Positions 18,058 to 27,184 of a stretch of DNA of 64,000 nucleotides are shown piece by piece; position 1 is the first letter of the stretch; each line of letters starts with the position of its first letter. Source of the DNA: JAGREO01 sp020446285 (lineage in GTDB: Bacteria > Pseudomonadota > Alphaproteobacteria > Geminicoccales > Geminicoccaceae); the NCBI GenBank assembly GCA_041398005.1, contig JAWKVP010000011.1, positions 62,001 to 126,000 on the forward strand, read 5' to 3'. The notes beneath the pieces are model-generated. The model saw only the letters and a list, made by a program, of their open reading frames with translations. It searched no databases and was not told where the DNA came from. A program made the position numbers and the translations under genes.

Positions 18058-19260
18058 TCAGTCCGGTGATCGCGGGGCGAGATCCGCCGGCTTCGGCGCA
18101 GTGGTGCGGCTCCGGCCGCCATTCGGATCCAGTTCGCCGGCGATACGCTCGACATGGGCGGCGTTGGCGGACCATGTGAGATTGCGGCGGATGAGGGTGG
18201 CACGGGCCTCGCCGGCGAGGCGTTCGCGCAGGCCGGCATCCGCCACCAGCCGGTCGAGACGTTCGGTCAGATCGGCGGGATCGCCCAGAAGGCCGTCATG
18301 GTCATCTTCGAGGATCTCTTCAATATTGGGCGTCCGGGGTGCCACGATCGCCTTGCGCGACGCCATATATTCGAAGAGCTTGAGCGGTGAGGCATAGTCG
18401 ACGACCGCCGGTTGCAGGGCGATGTCGAATGCGGCAAGGCAGGCCGGAACGTCGTCACGCTCGATCACGCCGGGGAAGATCACCCGGTCGGCAATGCCGA
18501 GCCTGTGGGCCTGCTCGCGCAGGGATGGTATGGCCGGGCCGCTGCCGGCAATGGCGAGCACGATTCGTTCGTCGCCGGTGCGCGCAAGCCAGTCGACCAC
18601 ACGGTCGAGACCGTGCCATGGGCGCACGAAACCGATGAAACCGAGCACGAACCGGCCCTCGAGCCCGAACCGGCGCTTTGCCTCTTCGGGTGCGGGTGCT
18701 TGGTCAAAGCGGTCGAGATCGATGCCATTGGGCATGACGATGATACGCGAACGGTCGACCCCGGCCGCTTCGATGCGATCGGCGAGCACCTCGGTAACGG
18801 CGACCACCCGGTCGGCGGAACGCCAGATCCAGCCTTCGACCGCGCGCGCGAAACGCGGCATCCCGAGCCCGTCATGCCGCGCCCGTTCCTCGGCCAGCGG
18901 CGCGTTGACCTCAAGGATCATCGGCAGCCGCATGAGCCGCTTGACGAACGCGCCGGCGGGCGCATGCAGATTGTAGCGCTCGTAGAGCAGGTCCGGACGG
19001 CAGCGCCGTGCCGCGCGCCACAGGCGCCAGGTCGTCGCCAGGCCGTAACCGAGCTCCATCAACTCGTAGAGCCATTGCGGAATCCGCTTCTTGAGCGTGT
19101 CGATGGAGACGCTCTCGCCGCCGAGATTGTCCTCGTTGATCGCCGCCGGTCCGACCAGCGCGATCTCGTGACCGCGCGCCTCGAGTGCATGGATCAGCTC
19201 CGACATGTGCACGAACTGGCCATCCTTCGAGCGGATGCGGTGATGATAGAGAATGCGCAT
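18058..19260 (-). CDS. Glycosyltransferase family 4
   Basis: A 400-residue GT-B enzyme. The N-terminal acceptor domain has ILYHHRIRSKDGQFVHMSELIHAL; the C-terminal donor domain has VMPNGIDLDRF, FVLGFIGFVRPWHGLDRVVDWLA, FPGVIERDDVPACLAAFDIALQP and the E-x7-E motif within SPLKLFEYMASRKAIV. It probably adds a hexose to the growing exopolysaccharide repeat unit on the cytoplasmic face. Its ATG (19260) overlaps the stop of the upstream GT4 gene by one base; it is the last gene of the minus-strand flippase-GT4-GT4 operon. Confidence 0.88.
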   Translation of the reverse strand: MRILYHHRIRSKDGQFVHMSELIHALEARGHEIALVGPAAINEDNLGGESVSIDTLKKRIPQWLYELMELGYGLATTWRLWRAARRCRPDLLYERYNLHAPAGAFVKRLMRLPMILEVNAPLAEERARHDGLGMPRFARAVEGWIWRSADRVVAVTEVLADRIEAAGVDRSRIIVMPNGIDLDRFDQAPAPEEAKRRFGLEGRFVLGFIGFVRPWHGLDRVVDWLARTGDERIVLAIAGSGPAIPSLREQAHRLGIADRVIFPGVIERDDVPACLAAFDIALQPAVVDYASPLKLFEYMASRKAIVAPRTPNIEEILEDDHDGLLGDPADLTERLDRLVADAGLRERLAGEARATLIRRNLTWSANAAHVERIAGELDPNGGRSRTTAPKPADLAPRSPD

Positions 19261-20501
19261 CAGCGCCGCCCCTCCCCTGCGCGTTCGACATGCACGCCCC
19301 GGCCGCTGCCGCCGACGATCTCGTTGAACAGCTCGATCTGCCCCCGGCTCGTCGGCTCCCAGCCGAACCCCTCGGCATGGGCGCGCGTTGCCGCGCGCGG
19401 GCGGCGAACGGTCTCGAGCCGGTGCCAGGCCTCGACGATGGCGCCGGCGGCGCGCTCGCGCATGAGGACGCCAGCCTCGGGGCAGGTCACGACCTCGGGC
19501 GTTCCCCAGATGTCGGTGGCGATCACCGGCGTGCCGCAGGCCATGGATTCGAGCAGGACATTGGCCCAGCCCTCGCGGCTCGATGGCAGGAGCAGGGCGT
19601 CGGCGGCGGTATAGAGCCCCGGCAGTTCGGCATGCGGCACCGCACCGAGGAAACGGACACGCGGCGCCACACCGCCCTTGCGCGCGCGTTCCCCGAGTGC
19701 GTGCCGCTCGGGCCCGTCGCCCGCGAGCAGCAGCGTATGCTCCGGCAGGTCCGAAAGCGCGTCGATCGCCAGATGCGCGCCCTTGCGCTCGATGAGCTGG
19801 CCCACGAGCAGCAGCACCGGCCCACTGATGCCGAGTTCGCGCCTTGCCGCATCGCGATCCGCCGGGCGGAAGAGGTCGAGATCGACACCGTTGCGCAGGG
19901 CCCGCACCTTCGCCGGATCCGCGCCGAGCTCGACGAAGCGCCTCGCCAGCGCCTCGCAGACACCGACGAGCCCGCTCGCCTCGCGGATGGCGAAGCGGAT
20001 CCAGCGGCGGGCGAGCGGATGTTGCGGGATGAGGTTGAGATCGGTCCCGCGCGCGGTGATCGCCAGCGGCAGACCGAAGCGGCGGGCGAGAAGCGCCGCG
20101 GCGACACCGTCGGGATAGACATAGTGGGCATCGATCAGGTCTGGCCTGCGGCCCAGCGCGATCATGCGGCGAAGGTGCGGCACCATCGCGCGATAGAGCA
20201 GCCATGGCTGCAGCGCCATGCCGATCTTCGGCAGCATCGGATAGCGCGGATGATCGATCGCGATGCCGAACCGGTTTTCCCTGAGCGGCACCTTCGCAAG
20301 CTCGCCATAGCGGCCGAAACGCTCGCCGGTGAAGGGGAACCAGGGAACGGGCGCCAGCACGCCCGCGCGTATCCCGCCATGCCCGACGAGGTGACGCAGC
20401 CGGTTCTCGACGAAGACGCCGTGATTGGGCTGCATCGCATTGGGGTAGAGCTGCGTGAAGGTCAGGGGATTGAGAATGCGTTCAGACGGCACGCTTTTCA
20501 C
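19260..20501 (-). CDS. Glycosyltransferase family 4
   Basis: A 413-residue GT-B glycosyltransferase. Visible are the N-terminal QPNHGVFVENRL loop, DLIDAHYVYPDGVAAALLA, TARGTDLN, NGVDLDLFRP, VLLLVGQLIERKGAHLAIDAL, GDGPER, and the donor-site E-x7-E within SREGWANVLLESMACGTPVIAT. The start is GTG 20501, overlapping the flippase gene end by 20 bases. It is related to exosortase-associated and teichuronic-acid-type glycosyltransferases; the sugar is not predictable. Confidence 0.88.
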   Translation of the reverse strand: MKSVPSERILNPLTFTQLYPNAMQPNHGVFVENRLRHLVGHGGIRAGVLAPVPWFPFTGERFGRYGELAKVPLRENRFGIAIDHPRYPMLPKIGMALQPWLLYRAMVPHLRRMIALGRRPDLIDAHYVYPDGVAAALLARRFGLPLAITARGTDLNLIPQHPLARRWIRFAIREASGLVGVCEALARRFVELGADPAKVRALRNGVDLDLFRPADRDAARRELGISGPVLLLVGQLIERKGAHLAIDALSDLPEHTLLLAGDGPERHALGERARKGGVAPRVRFLGAVPHAELPGLYTAADALLLPSSREGWANVLLESMACGTPVIATDIWGTPEVVTCPEAGVLMRERAAGAIVEAWHRLETVRRPRAATRAHAEGFGWEPTSRGQIELFNEIVGGSGRGVHVERAGEGRR

Positions 20502-22014
20502 CCCTCGTCAGGCGGAGCCACGGCATGTGGTCGCCGAGATACTCCAGCAGGGACCGCTCGGCACCGTCGGGACGCCCGCCGAGATGCCAGAGGGCGAGAA
20601 GCGTGCCCGAGAACGAGATTGCGCCGAGGGGAACCGACCAGGCCACGATCCCGATGTCCCCGGCCCATGGAGACGGCACGCCGCCGACGATGACGGCCAT
20701 CACGATGGTTGCCGCCATGGTCCGCCACAGGGCGGCGAACAGTACCGCAGCGCGAATGTTCAGGAGCCGCGAGACGATGACCAGGTTGAGGACGAGATTG
20801 ATGACGGCACCGCCGGTGAGGACATAGGCGGCACCGATCACGCCCCATGTCTTCACGCCGATGACGAGCCCCGGCAGCATCATCGCGATGAAGAGCGCGG
20901 TCAGCGCCGGCTCGATGCGCACCCGCCCGAGCGCCATGTAGACGGCATTGGCGTTGGCGGTGCTCGTTCGCAGGAGCCCGTAGACGATCAGGGCCTGGAT
21001 CAGCGGTGCCGCCGCGAGCCACTGACCGCCGAGAAACAGTCCGACGATGGGCTCGGCCAGAAGACCGATGCCGACACCGACCGGCGTGGTGATGAGGATG
21101 AGCAGCGCAAAGGAATTGACATAGCTCGTGCGCAGGAGGTCGGGCCGGTCGATCATCCGCGCATAGCCCGGATAGACGGCGCGGTTGACCGGCACGGCCA
21201 GTTCCGATGTGGGCAGGTCGGCAATCTCGTGGGCGACGCTGTAGAGACCGAGCGAGGCCGCACCGGCGAACTTTCCGATCACCATCGTGTCCATGCGGTC
21301 GCGAAAGAAATTCATCATGTTGTTGACGGCGAGCCACTTGGAGAAATGGATCAGCCGGCTCCACGAGGCGAGCGAGAGACGCGGCCGGTAGGGTGCCAGC
21401 CGGTAGCTCAGAACGAGAAGCACGATCCGGCCGATCACGATGCTGACAATCAGCGCCCAGTAGGACCGCCACCAGAACGCCAGCGCCACCACCACGAAGA
21501 ACGATATGATCTTGGCCCAGACGCGGAACCGGAATTCCTTCTCAAGTTCGAGATTCTTGCGAAAATCGATGGTCCTCACACTCCAGAACCCCTGGATGAA
21601 CGCCGCCAGCGCCATGAGCTCGAAGAGCGCCTCGAGACGCGGTTCCTCGAAAAAACCCGCGAGCCAGCCGGCGCCGGTATAGAGCGCCACCGCCGTCAGC
21701 AGCGCCTTGGCGAGATTGAGCGTCCAGGCGGTATCATAGTCCGCACGGGTCGAATCGTTCTGGCGGATGATGGCGAGATCGAAATTGAAGTCGGCTGCGG
21801 TTTCAAGGAATGCGGCAGACGTCGCGGCGAGCGCCACGAGACCGAAATCCTCGGGTACGAGCAGACGGGCAAGGATGAGCGTGCTGAGGAGGCCGAGGCC
21901 GCGCAATGCCAGACGCAGACCCACGAGCCAGATCGCGCCGGCGGCCATGCGCCGACCGAGCGTCGTGTCACCGGCACCCGCCTCAGCGGCCGGAATTTCG
22001 CCTTCTTCGGTCAT
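20482..22014 (-). CDS. Polysaccharide flippase, Wzx/WzxC-like (MOP superfamily)
   Basis: A 510-residue membrane protein with about 12-14 spans that would flip the lipid-linked repeat unit to the periplasm. It opens with LGRRMAAGAIWLVGLRLALRGLGLLSTLILARLLVPEDFGLVALA, the standard polysaccharide_synt pattern, and continues with VRTIDFRKNLELEKEF and FSKWLAVNNMMNFFRDRMDTMVIGKF. The start at 22014 has GGAG 4 bases before ATG; the longer reading at 22116 adds an Arg-rich stretch with no homology to the family. It leads the minus-strand operon and is divergent from the priming transferase at 22419. Confidence 0.88.
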   Translation of the reverse strand: MTEEGEIPAAEAGAGDTTLGRRMAAGAIWLVGLRLALRGLGLLSTLILARLLVPEDFGLVALAATSAAFLETAADFNFDLAIIRQNDSTRADYDTAWTLNLAKALLTAVALYTGAGWLAGFFEEPRLEALFELMALAAFIQGFWSVRTIDFRKNLELEKEFRFRVWAKIISFFVVVALAFWWRSYWALIVSIVIGRIVLLVLSYRLAPYRPRLSLASWSRLIHFSKWLAVNNMMNFFRDRMDTMVIGKFAGAASLGLYSVAHEIADLPTSELAVPVNRAVYPGYARMIDRPDLLRTSYVNSFALLILITTPVGVGIGLLAEPIVGLFLGGQWLAAAPLIQALIVYGLLRTSTANANAVYMALGRVRIEPALTALFIAMMLPGLVIGVKTWGVIGAAYVLTGGAVINLVLNLVIVSRLLNIRAAVLFAALWRTMAATIVMAVIVGGVPSPWAGDIGIVAWSVPLGAISFSGTLLALWHLGGRPDGAERSLLEYLGDHMPWLRLTRGEKRAV

Positions 22015-22418
22015 CGTGCTCCAGTCCGGCCCGCGAATGGCGCGGCCACGGCAGCTGCCCGGCGCGCCAACGCTCCTTTTGCCCTTTCCGCCCGTCCGTC
22101 GTCTGCCATCCTTCACCCGCGTGACCCGTCACCCGAAGCTACGGGATCTGCGGAACGACCGGTTCTCCCTGTCAGCCGGCAACCCTGAAAGGGAACATAT
22201 ACGGGATCAGCCATACCAGCCGATCATTTCACTGCAGGGCGCTGTCTACACCATTCGTCCGCCGCCTGCGTGACGCAAAGGAAATGAACGTAACATAATA
22301 TGGATTTACTCATGATTGAAAACAAATTGCGTATTTCGTCGCTAAGAGATCGCACGCATCCAGTGATCCGCACGAGCCGGAACGGGCCGTATCGCCTTCG
22401 TCGGGAGCAATAAACATC
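22015..22418. other. Divergent promoter region between flippase and priming transferase genes
   Basis: About 400 bases without a convincing gene. The part 22270-22350 is notably AT-rich and probably holds the promoter of the plus-strand sugar transferase-prsK-prsR operon. I looked for a sigma-54 -24/-12 element (GG-N10-GC with TTGC) that PrsR could act on and saw none that was convincing, nor a PEP-CTERM box. Confidence 0.4.
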
Positions 22419-23789
22419 ATGTTGCGTCTTTTTGGTCATTACATCGACCGTCGCATGGCAGTGCTCGCTGCTGGCGACGCATTGATCCTTCTCGCATTCT
22501 TCTATGCCGGTTACTTTACGAGCTACGCAAACCCCGACACTTTCGCGTCAGAGTTGGCGCTCTACCTGCCCCAGGCAACACTCTTCGCCGGTGCGGCCAT
22601 GCTCAGCATGGTTGCCATCGGACTCTACGAGCGCGGCATCGACTTCACCGCCCGCTCGGTCACGACCCGGCTCGCCACCTCCTTCGCCGCCACATTCATC
22701 CTGCTCGCGGTGATCTCCTACGTCATTCCCGAGGCGAAGCTCTGGCGCAGCGCCGTCGCCGTCGCCATTCCGGGTTCCTTCATCGCCATCCTCGTCATGC
22801 GCCTCCTGCTGCAGGCGAGCCCGCTCGGCCGTGCCTTCGAGCGACGCATCCTGATCGTCGGCGAACCGGACAGGATCCGGGATGTCGAACGGATCGTCGG
22901 CGAGACCCGGCAATCAGCGATCCGCATCATCGATCGCCTGCCCTCCGCATCGGCCGTCGTCCGTTCCAACGATCTCACGACGCTTCGCCGCTTTGCCGAG
23001 GATCACGATGTCAGCGAGATCGTCGTGGCGCTCGGCGACGAGCAGTTTCCCGAGGTGCCCATTCCGCCGCTTCTCGAATGCCGCCTTGCCGGCATTCCGC
23101 TCACCGACCATGTCGCCTTCGCCGAACGCGAGACCGGCCGTGTCGACCTCACGCGGTTGCAGAAGAGCTGGCTGGTCTTTTCCGACGGGTTCGATTCGAG
23201 CCGCCTCGACATGGTCGCCAAGCGCATCCTCGATGTGGTGGTCTCGCTCTTCGTCCTCATCCTGTGTGCGCCGGTCATGGTCCTCGCCGCCATCGCCGTT
23301 CGTCTCGGGGATGGCGGTCCGGTGATCTACAGCCAGACCCGCGTCGGGCGCGGCGGCCAGCTCTTTCTCCTGCACAAGTTCCGCAGCATGCGCACCGACG
23401 CCGAGAAGATGGGCGCGCAATGGGCTACCGAGAACGACCCGCGCATCACCCCCGTCGGCCGTTTCCTGCGCGCAACCCGCATCGACGAGCTGCCGCAGCT
23501 CTGGAACGTGCTGCGCGGCGAGATGAGCTTCATCGGGCCGCGCCCCGAACGGCCGATGTTCGTCACCCAGCTCGAGCGGGAGCTGCCCTATTTCCGGGAG
23601 CGCCATCGCATCAAGCCCGGCATCAGCGGCTGGGCGCAGGTCAACTACGCCTATGCGGCGACGATCGAGGACACACGGATCAAGCTCGAATATGACATGT
23701 ATTATGTCAAGAACTGGAGCCTGTTCCTCGACTTCCTGATCATCGCCCAGACCCTTCGTGTCGTGTTCACCGGCAACGGAGCGCGCTGA
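22419..23789 (+). CDS. Exopolysaccharide priming sugar transferase (EpsB/WcaJ-like, XrtA-system type)
   Basis: A 456-residue polyprenyl-phosphate hexose-1-phosphate transferase that starts repeat-unit synthesis. Residues 1-135 hold four or five membrane spans, followed by a Rossmann-like domain (RRILIVGEPDRI). The catalytic bacterial sugar transferase domain has KRILDVVVSLFVLIL, LHKFRSMRTDAEK, RATRIDELPQLWNVLRGEMS, FIGPRPERP and KPGISGWAQV. It lies just before prsK and prsR, the arrangement seen in exosortase-A-associated EPS loci, and that pairing supports the assignment. Confidence 0.9.
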   Translation: MLRLFGHYIDRRMAVLAAGDALILLAFFYAGYFTSYANPDTFASELALYLPQATLFAGAAMLSMVAIGLYERGIDFTARSVTTRLATSFAATFILLAVISYVIPEAKLWRSAVAVAIPGSFIAILVMRLLLQASPLGRAFERRILIVGEPDRIRDVERIVGETRQSAIRIIDRLPSASAVVRSNDLTTLRRFAEDHDVSEIVVALGDEQFPEVPIPPLLECRLAGIPLTDHVAFAERETGRVDLTRLQKSWLVFSDGFDSSRLDMVAKRILDVVVSLFVLILCAPVMVLAAIAVRLGDGGPVIYSQTRVGRGGQLFLLHKFRSMRTDAEKMGAQWATENDPRITPVGRFLRATRIDELPQLWNVLRGEMSFIGPRPERPMFVTQLERELPYFRERHRIKPGISGWAQVNYAYAATIEDTRIKLEYDMYYVKNWSLFLDFLIIAQTLRVVFTGNGAR

Positions 23790-23794
23790 ACGGC

Positions 23795-25810
23795 ATGGAT
23801 CCGCTGGAATATTTGTCCCTGGGCGGGCTGATCTTCCAGCTCGGAGCCTATCTCGCATTCGGCTTCCTGCTCGTATCGAGCTGGGGGCGGGAACGGGCGC
23901 AGGCGATGATCGGCGCGTTCTTCGCGGCCGCTGCCGGCATCGGCCTGCTCGACGCCATCGCCCACCTGCTGGCATCATGGCTCGACCCGGCACTGCCGGC
24001 GGCGATCGACCGGCTGCAGGTGATCGGCTGGCTCGTGGTGCTGGCGTTCATCGCCCTGGGCGAACGCCGCTTCCTGCATCCCCCGTCGATGACGGCAGGC
24101 TTCGTCGTCGCCTGTCTGGCACTGATCGCCGGGCCATGGGCGCACCTCCTCCTCCTGCTTGCCGGTTTCGTGCTGATCGAGCGCACATGGCGGCAATCGG
24201 ATTTCGACCAGCGGCATGCGCTCAAGCTCATGCTCATCGGCCTGTCGACGGCCTTCGCCGCAGATCTGGTGATCGTGCTCGATGCGCTTGCCGGCAGCCG
24301 GGGACAGGAAGCCCTGCAACCGGCTCGCCCGTTCATGATGGCCCTTGCCGTGCCGCTCGTCGCGGCCTCCATCGCCCGCCGTCCCGAATGGGAACTGGAC
24401 ATCCATGTCGGCCGCAAGGCCGTCTTCGGCGGGGTGATCGCGGTTTCCGCCGCCCTCTACACCCTTGCCGCTTTCGCCTTCGGCGCCGCCGCCCGCGAGG
24501 CAACCGGCAACGCCGGGCCGGCCATCCAGGCGATCATCGTGCTCACCATGCTCGCCGGCGGCTGCATCGTCTTTCTTTCCGGGCAGGTGCACACCGCGGT
24601 CATCACCTATGTCAGCCGCACCTTTTTCAGCTACCGCTTCGACTATCGCGACGAATGGGTCCGCTTCGTGCGCACGCTCGAGGGCAACGGCATGCGCAAC
24701 GCCGACAGCCTGCCCGACCGCGTGGTCTTCGCCGTGGCGGATGTCGTCGACGCGACCGGCGGCGCCATCTGGCTCGCCCGGCCGCGCGGCGCCTTTCGCC
24801 TGCTCGCGGTGCGCAACCTCGAACTCGGCCCTCTGCGCGAGGGCGTCGACGAGGGGCTCGCCGGCATCATCTCCGGTCCCGACGAAAGCCGCTGGCTGGT
24901 CGACCTCGGCGACGGGGAGGACGAGCGCGCCCGGCGGATGCCCGAATGGATCCCGGCACATCCGCATGGCTGGCTGGTTCTGCCGCTGTGCCATCGCGAG
25001 AAACTGTTCGGCATCATGGTTCTCGCCGAACCCCGCGTCTCGCGCAGGCTGGATGGCGAGGAACGCGAGCTTCTCGGCGTGGTCGCGCGCGAGGCGGCCT
25101 CTTATCTCGCCGAGGACCAGGCCGCCCGGCGGCTCACCGAAGTCGAACGGTTCGAGAGCTTCAACCGGCGCTTCGCCTTCGTCATGCATGACGTCAAGAA
25201 TGTCTCCGCGCAGCTCGCCCTCACGCTCTCCAATGCCCGCCGGCATCGGGGCAATGACCGCTTCTACGACGACATGCTCGGCACCCTTGGCGCTTCCGTC
25301 ACCCGCATGAACGCGCTCATCTCGAGATTGCGCAACGGCGAGGAGGTCGTGGCCGTCCTGCGTCTCGACGAACTGCTCGCGGGGCTTGCGGCCGAGCATG
25401 GGGATGTACGCATCGCCGGCATACTGCACCGCACGGAAGTACGCGCCGATCCCGTAAGGCTGCGTTCCGCCTTGAGCAATCTCGTCTACAATGCGAGGGA
25501 ATCATGCGCCGGAGACCGGGGGGGCAACATGGACCGGACGGTCGATGTGGAGATCCGCCTGGAGACCCGCGACGGCGAGGCGGTGATCGAGGTGAGGGAT
25601 AACGGGCCGGGCATGGATCCGGCGTTTGTCGAGACGGGTTTGTTTGAGCCCTTCACCACGACCAAGTCCGGCGGCATGGGCCTCGGCATGGCCGGCGTGA
25701 AGGAAACGATCGAGACCATGGGGGGGCGGCTTGAAGTGGAGACGGCGCTCGGCGTCGGCTCGACCATGCGCGTCAGGCTGCCGGTCCTCGAATTTCTGGG
25801 GGCACGATGA
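23795..25810 (+). CDS. prsK: XrtA/PEP-CTERM-type sensor histidine kinase PrsK
   Basis: A 671-residue kinase. About nine N-terminal membrane spans (residues 8-260) lead to the characteristic YVSRTFFSYRFDYRDEWVRF segment, a GAF domain (about 285-430), a phospho-acceptor helix with FAFVMHDVKN (His465) and an HATPase domain with LSNLVYNARES, VRDNGPGMD and EPFTTTKSGGMGLGMAG. PrsK phosphorylates the sigma-54 activator PrsR, whose gene overlaps by 4 bases. PrsK-PrsR systems control EPS and PEP-CTERM genes; no exosortase is in this window. The plus-strand sugar transferase gene ends 5 bases upstream. Confidence 0.93.
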   Translation: MDPLEYLSLGGLIFQLGAYLAFGFLLVSSWGRERAQAMIGAFFAAAAGIGLLDAIAHLLASWLDPALPAAIDRLQVIGWLVVLAFIALGERRFLHPPSMTAGFVVACLALIAGPWAHLLLLLAGFVLIERTWRQSDFDQRHALKLMLIGLSTAFAADLVIVLDALAGSRGQEALQPARPFMMALAVPLVAASIARRPEWELDIHVGRKAVFGGVIAVSAALYTLAAFAFGAAAREATGNAGPAIQAIIVLTMLAGGCIVFLSGQVHTAVITYVSRTFFSYRFDYRDEWVRFVRTLEGNGMRNADSLPDRVVFAVADVVDATGGAIWLARPRGAFRLLAVRNLELGPLREGVDEGLAGIISGPDESRWLVDLGDGEDERARRMPEWIPAHPHGWLVLPLCHREKLFGIMVLAEPRVSRRLDGEERELLGVVAREAASYLAEDQAARRLTEVERFESFNRRFAFVMHDVKNVSAQLALTLSNARRHRGNDRFYDDMLGTLGASVTRMNALISRLRNGEEVVAVLRLDELLAGLAAEHGDVRIAGILHRTEVRADPVRLRSALSNLVYNARESCAGDRGGNMDRTVDVEIRLETRDGEAVIEVRDNGPGMDPAFVETGLFEPFTTTKSGGMGLGMAGVKETIETMGGRLEVETALGVGSTMRVRLPVLEFLGAR

Positions 25811-27156
25811 ACGACCGTCGACTTCTGCTCGTCGAGGATGACGAGGCACTGCGGACCCAGCTTCGCTGGTCGCTGGACCAGTTCGACCTGACCGTCGCGG
25901 AGAATCGCGAGGAGGCGATCGCGGCCATGCGCGCCCGTGACCCGCAAGTGGTCCTTCTCGATCTCGGCCTGCCGCCCGATCCCGAGGGTAGCAGCGAGGG
26001 GCTGCGGACGATGACCGAGATGCTCGAGCTCTCGCCCGATGCCAGAATCATCGTGCTCACCGGCCGCGAGGGTCGCGACCATGCGCTCAAGGCGGTGGCC
26101 GGCGGCGCTCTCGACTATCACCAGAAACCTGCCGATCCCGAACATCTCGGGCTCGTTCTCGAACGCGCCTTCTTCATGTGCGATCTCGAGGAGGAAAACC
26201 GGCGGCTCGGCGAGCGCGAGTTGCAGACGAGGCTTCCGGGTCTCGTCGGCGACAGTCCGGCAACCATCGAGCTCGCGCGCACGGTCGAACGCGTGGCACC
26301 CACCGATGTGAGCCTCGCACTCATCGGCGAGAGCGGCACCGGCAAGGAGGTCGTCGCCCGCGCGCTGCATCGGCTGAGCCGGCGCGCGCCCAACCGCTTC
26401 GTCGCGATCAACTGCGCCGCCATCCCGCCGGCACTGCTCGAGGCCGAGCTCTTCGGCTACGAACGCGGCGCCTTCACCGGTGCGTTCAAGCAGACACGCG
26501 GCAAGATCGAGCATGCCGACGGCGGCACGCTCTTTCTCGACGAGATCGGCGACCTGCCGCTGGAACTGCAATCCAAACTCTTGCGCTTCCTGCAGGAACG
26601 GGTGGTCGAACGGCTCGGCGGGCGCGAGGAGATCGCGGTGGATGTGCGGGTGATCTGCGCCACCCACCGCGACCTCGAGCAGCAGGCGAAGGAGAACCGT
26701 TTCCGCGAGGATCTCTATTACCGGCTGTGCGAGATCAGCATCCAGATCCCGCCGCTGCGCGAGCGTGTGGGCGATGCGGTGCAACTCGCTCACCATTTCC
26801 TCGCTGAATTCACCCGCGAGCTCGGCGCGCGCGACAAGCGCTTCAGCCCGGATGCGCTGGCGGCGATCGATTCCCATCCATGGCCCGGCAACATTCGCGA
26901 ACTGCAGAACCGCATCAAGCGGGCGATCATTCTTGCGCCGGCACGGTCCATCTCGCGTCAGGATCTCGACCTGCATGACGGCGACACGGAGGGCGACGCG
27001 CTCAATCTCAGACATGTCCGCGACCGCAGCGAGATCGCCGCCCTGCGCCGCGTCCTGGCCCGCACCGACGGCAACATCTCGCGCGCCGCGAAGATGCTTG
27101 GCGTGAGCCGCCCGACGCTCTACGACCTGATGCGCCAGCATCAGCTTCGGGACTGA
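25807..27156 (+). CDS. prsR: Sigma-54-dependent response regulator PrsR
   Basis: A 449-residue NtrC-type activator. The receiver has phospho-acceptor Asp52 (VVLLDLGLPPD). The AAA+ domain has Walker A GESGTGKE, the sigma-54-contacting GAFTGA in YERGAFTGAFKQ, Walker B GTLFLDEIGD and RFREDLYYRL. The Fis-type HTH is NISRAAKMLGVSRPTLYDLM. It is coupled to prsK (ATGA). With RpoN it would turn on promoters of the EPS system. Which promoters is not evident here, as I see no clear -24/-12 site. Confidence 0.94.
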   Translation: MNDRRLLLVEDDEALRTQLRWSLDQFDLTVAENREEAIAAMRARDPQVVLLDLGLPPDPEGSSEGLRTMTEMLELSPDARIIVLTGREGRDHALKAVAGGALDYHQKPADPEHLGLVLERAFFMCDLEEENRRLGERELQTRLPGLVGDSPATIELARTVERVAPTDVSLALIGESGTGKEVVARALHRLSRRAPNRFVAINCAAIPPALLEAELFGYERGAFTGAFKQTRGKIEHADGGTLFLDEIGDLPLELQSKLLRFLQERVVERLGGREEIAVDVRVICATHRDLEQQAKENRFREDLYYRLCEISIQIPPLRERVGDAVQLAHHFLAEFTRELGARDKRFSPDALAAIDSHPWPGNIRELQNRIKRAIILAPARSISRQDLDLHDGDTEGDALNLRHVRDRSEIAALRRVLARTDGNISRAAKMLGVSRPTLYDLMRQHQLRD

Positions 27157-27184
27157 CCCCGGACGTTCATCGGGCGGACATCGA

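Noticed and set aside
22015..22418. Sigma-54 site for PrsR upstream of the priming transferase
   Set aside because: No GG-N10-GC element with a TTGC-type -12 was convincing.
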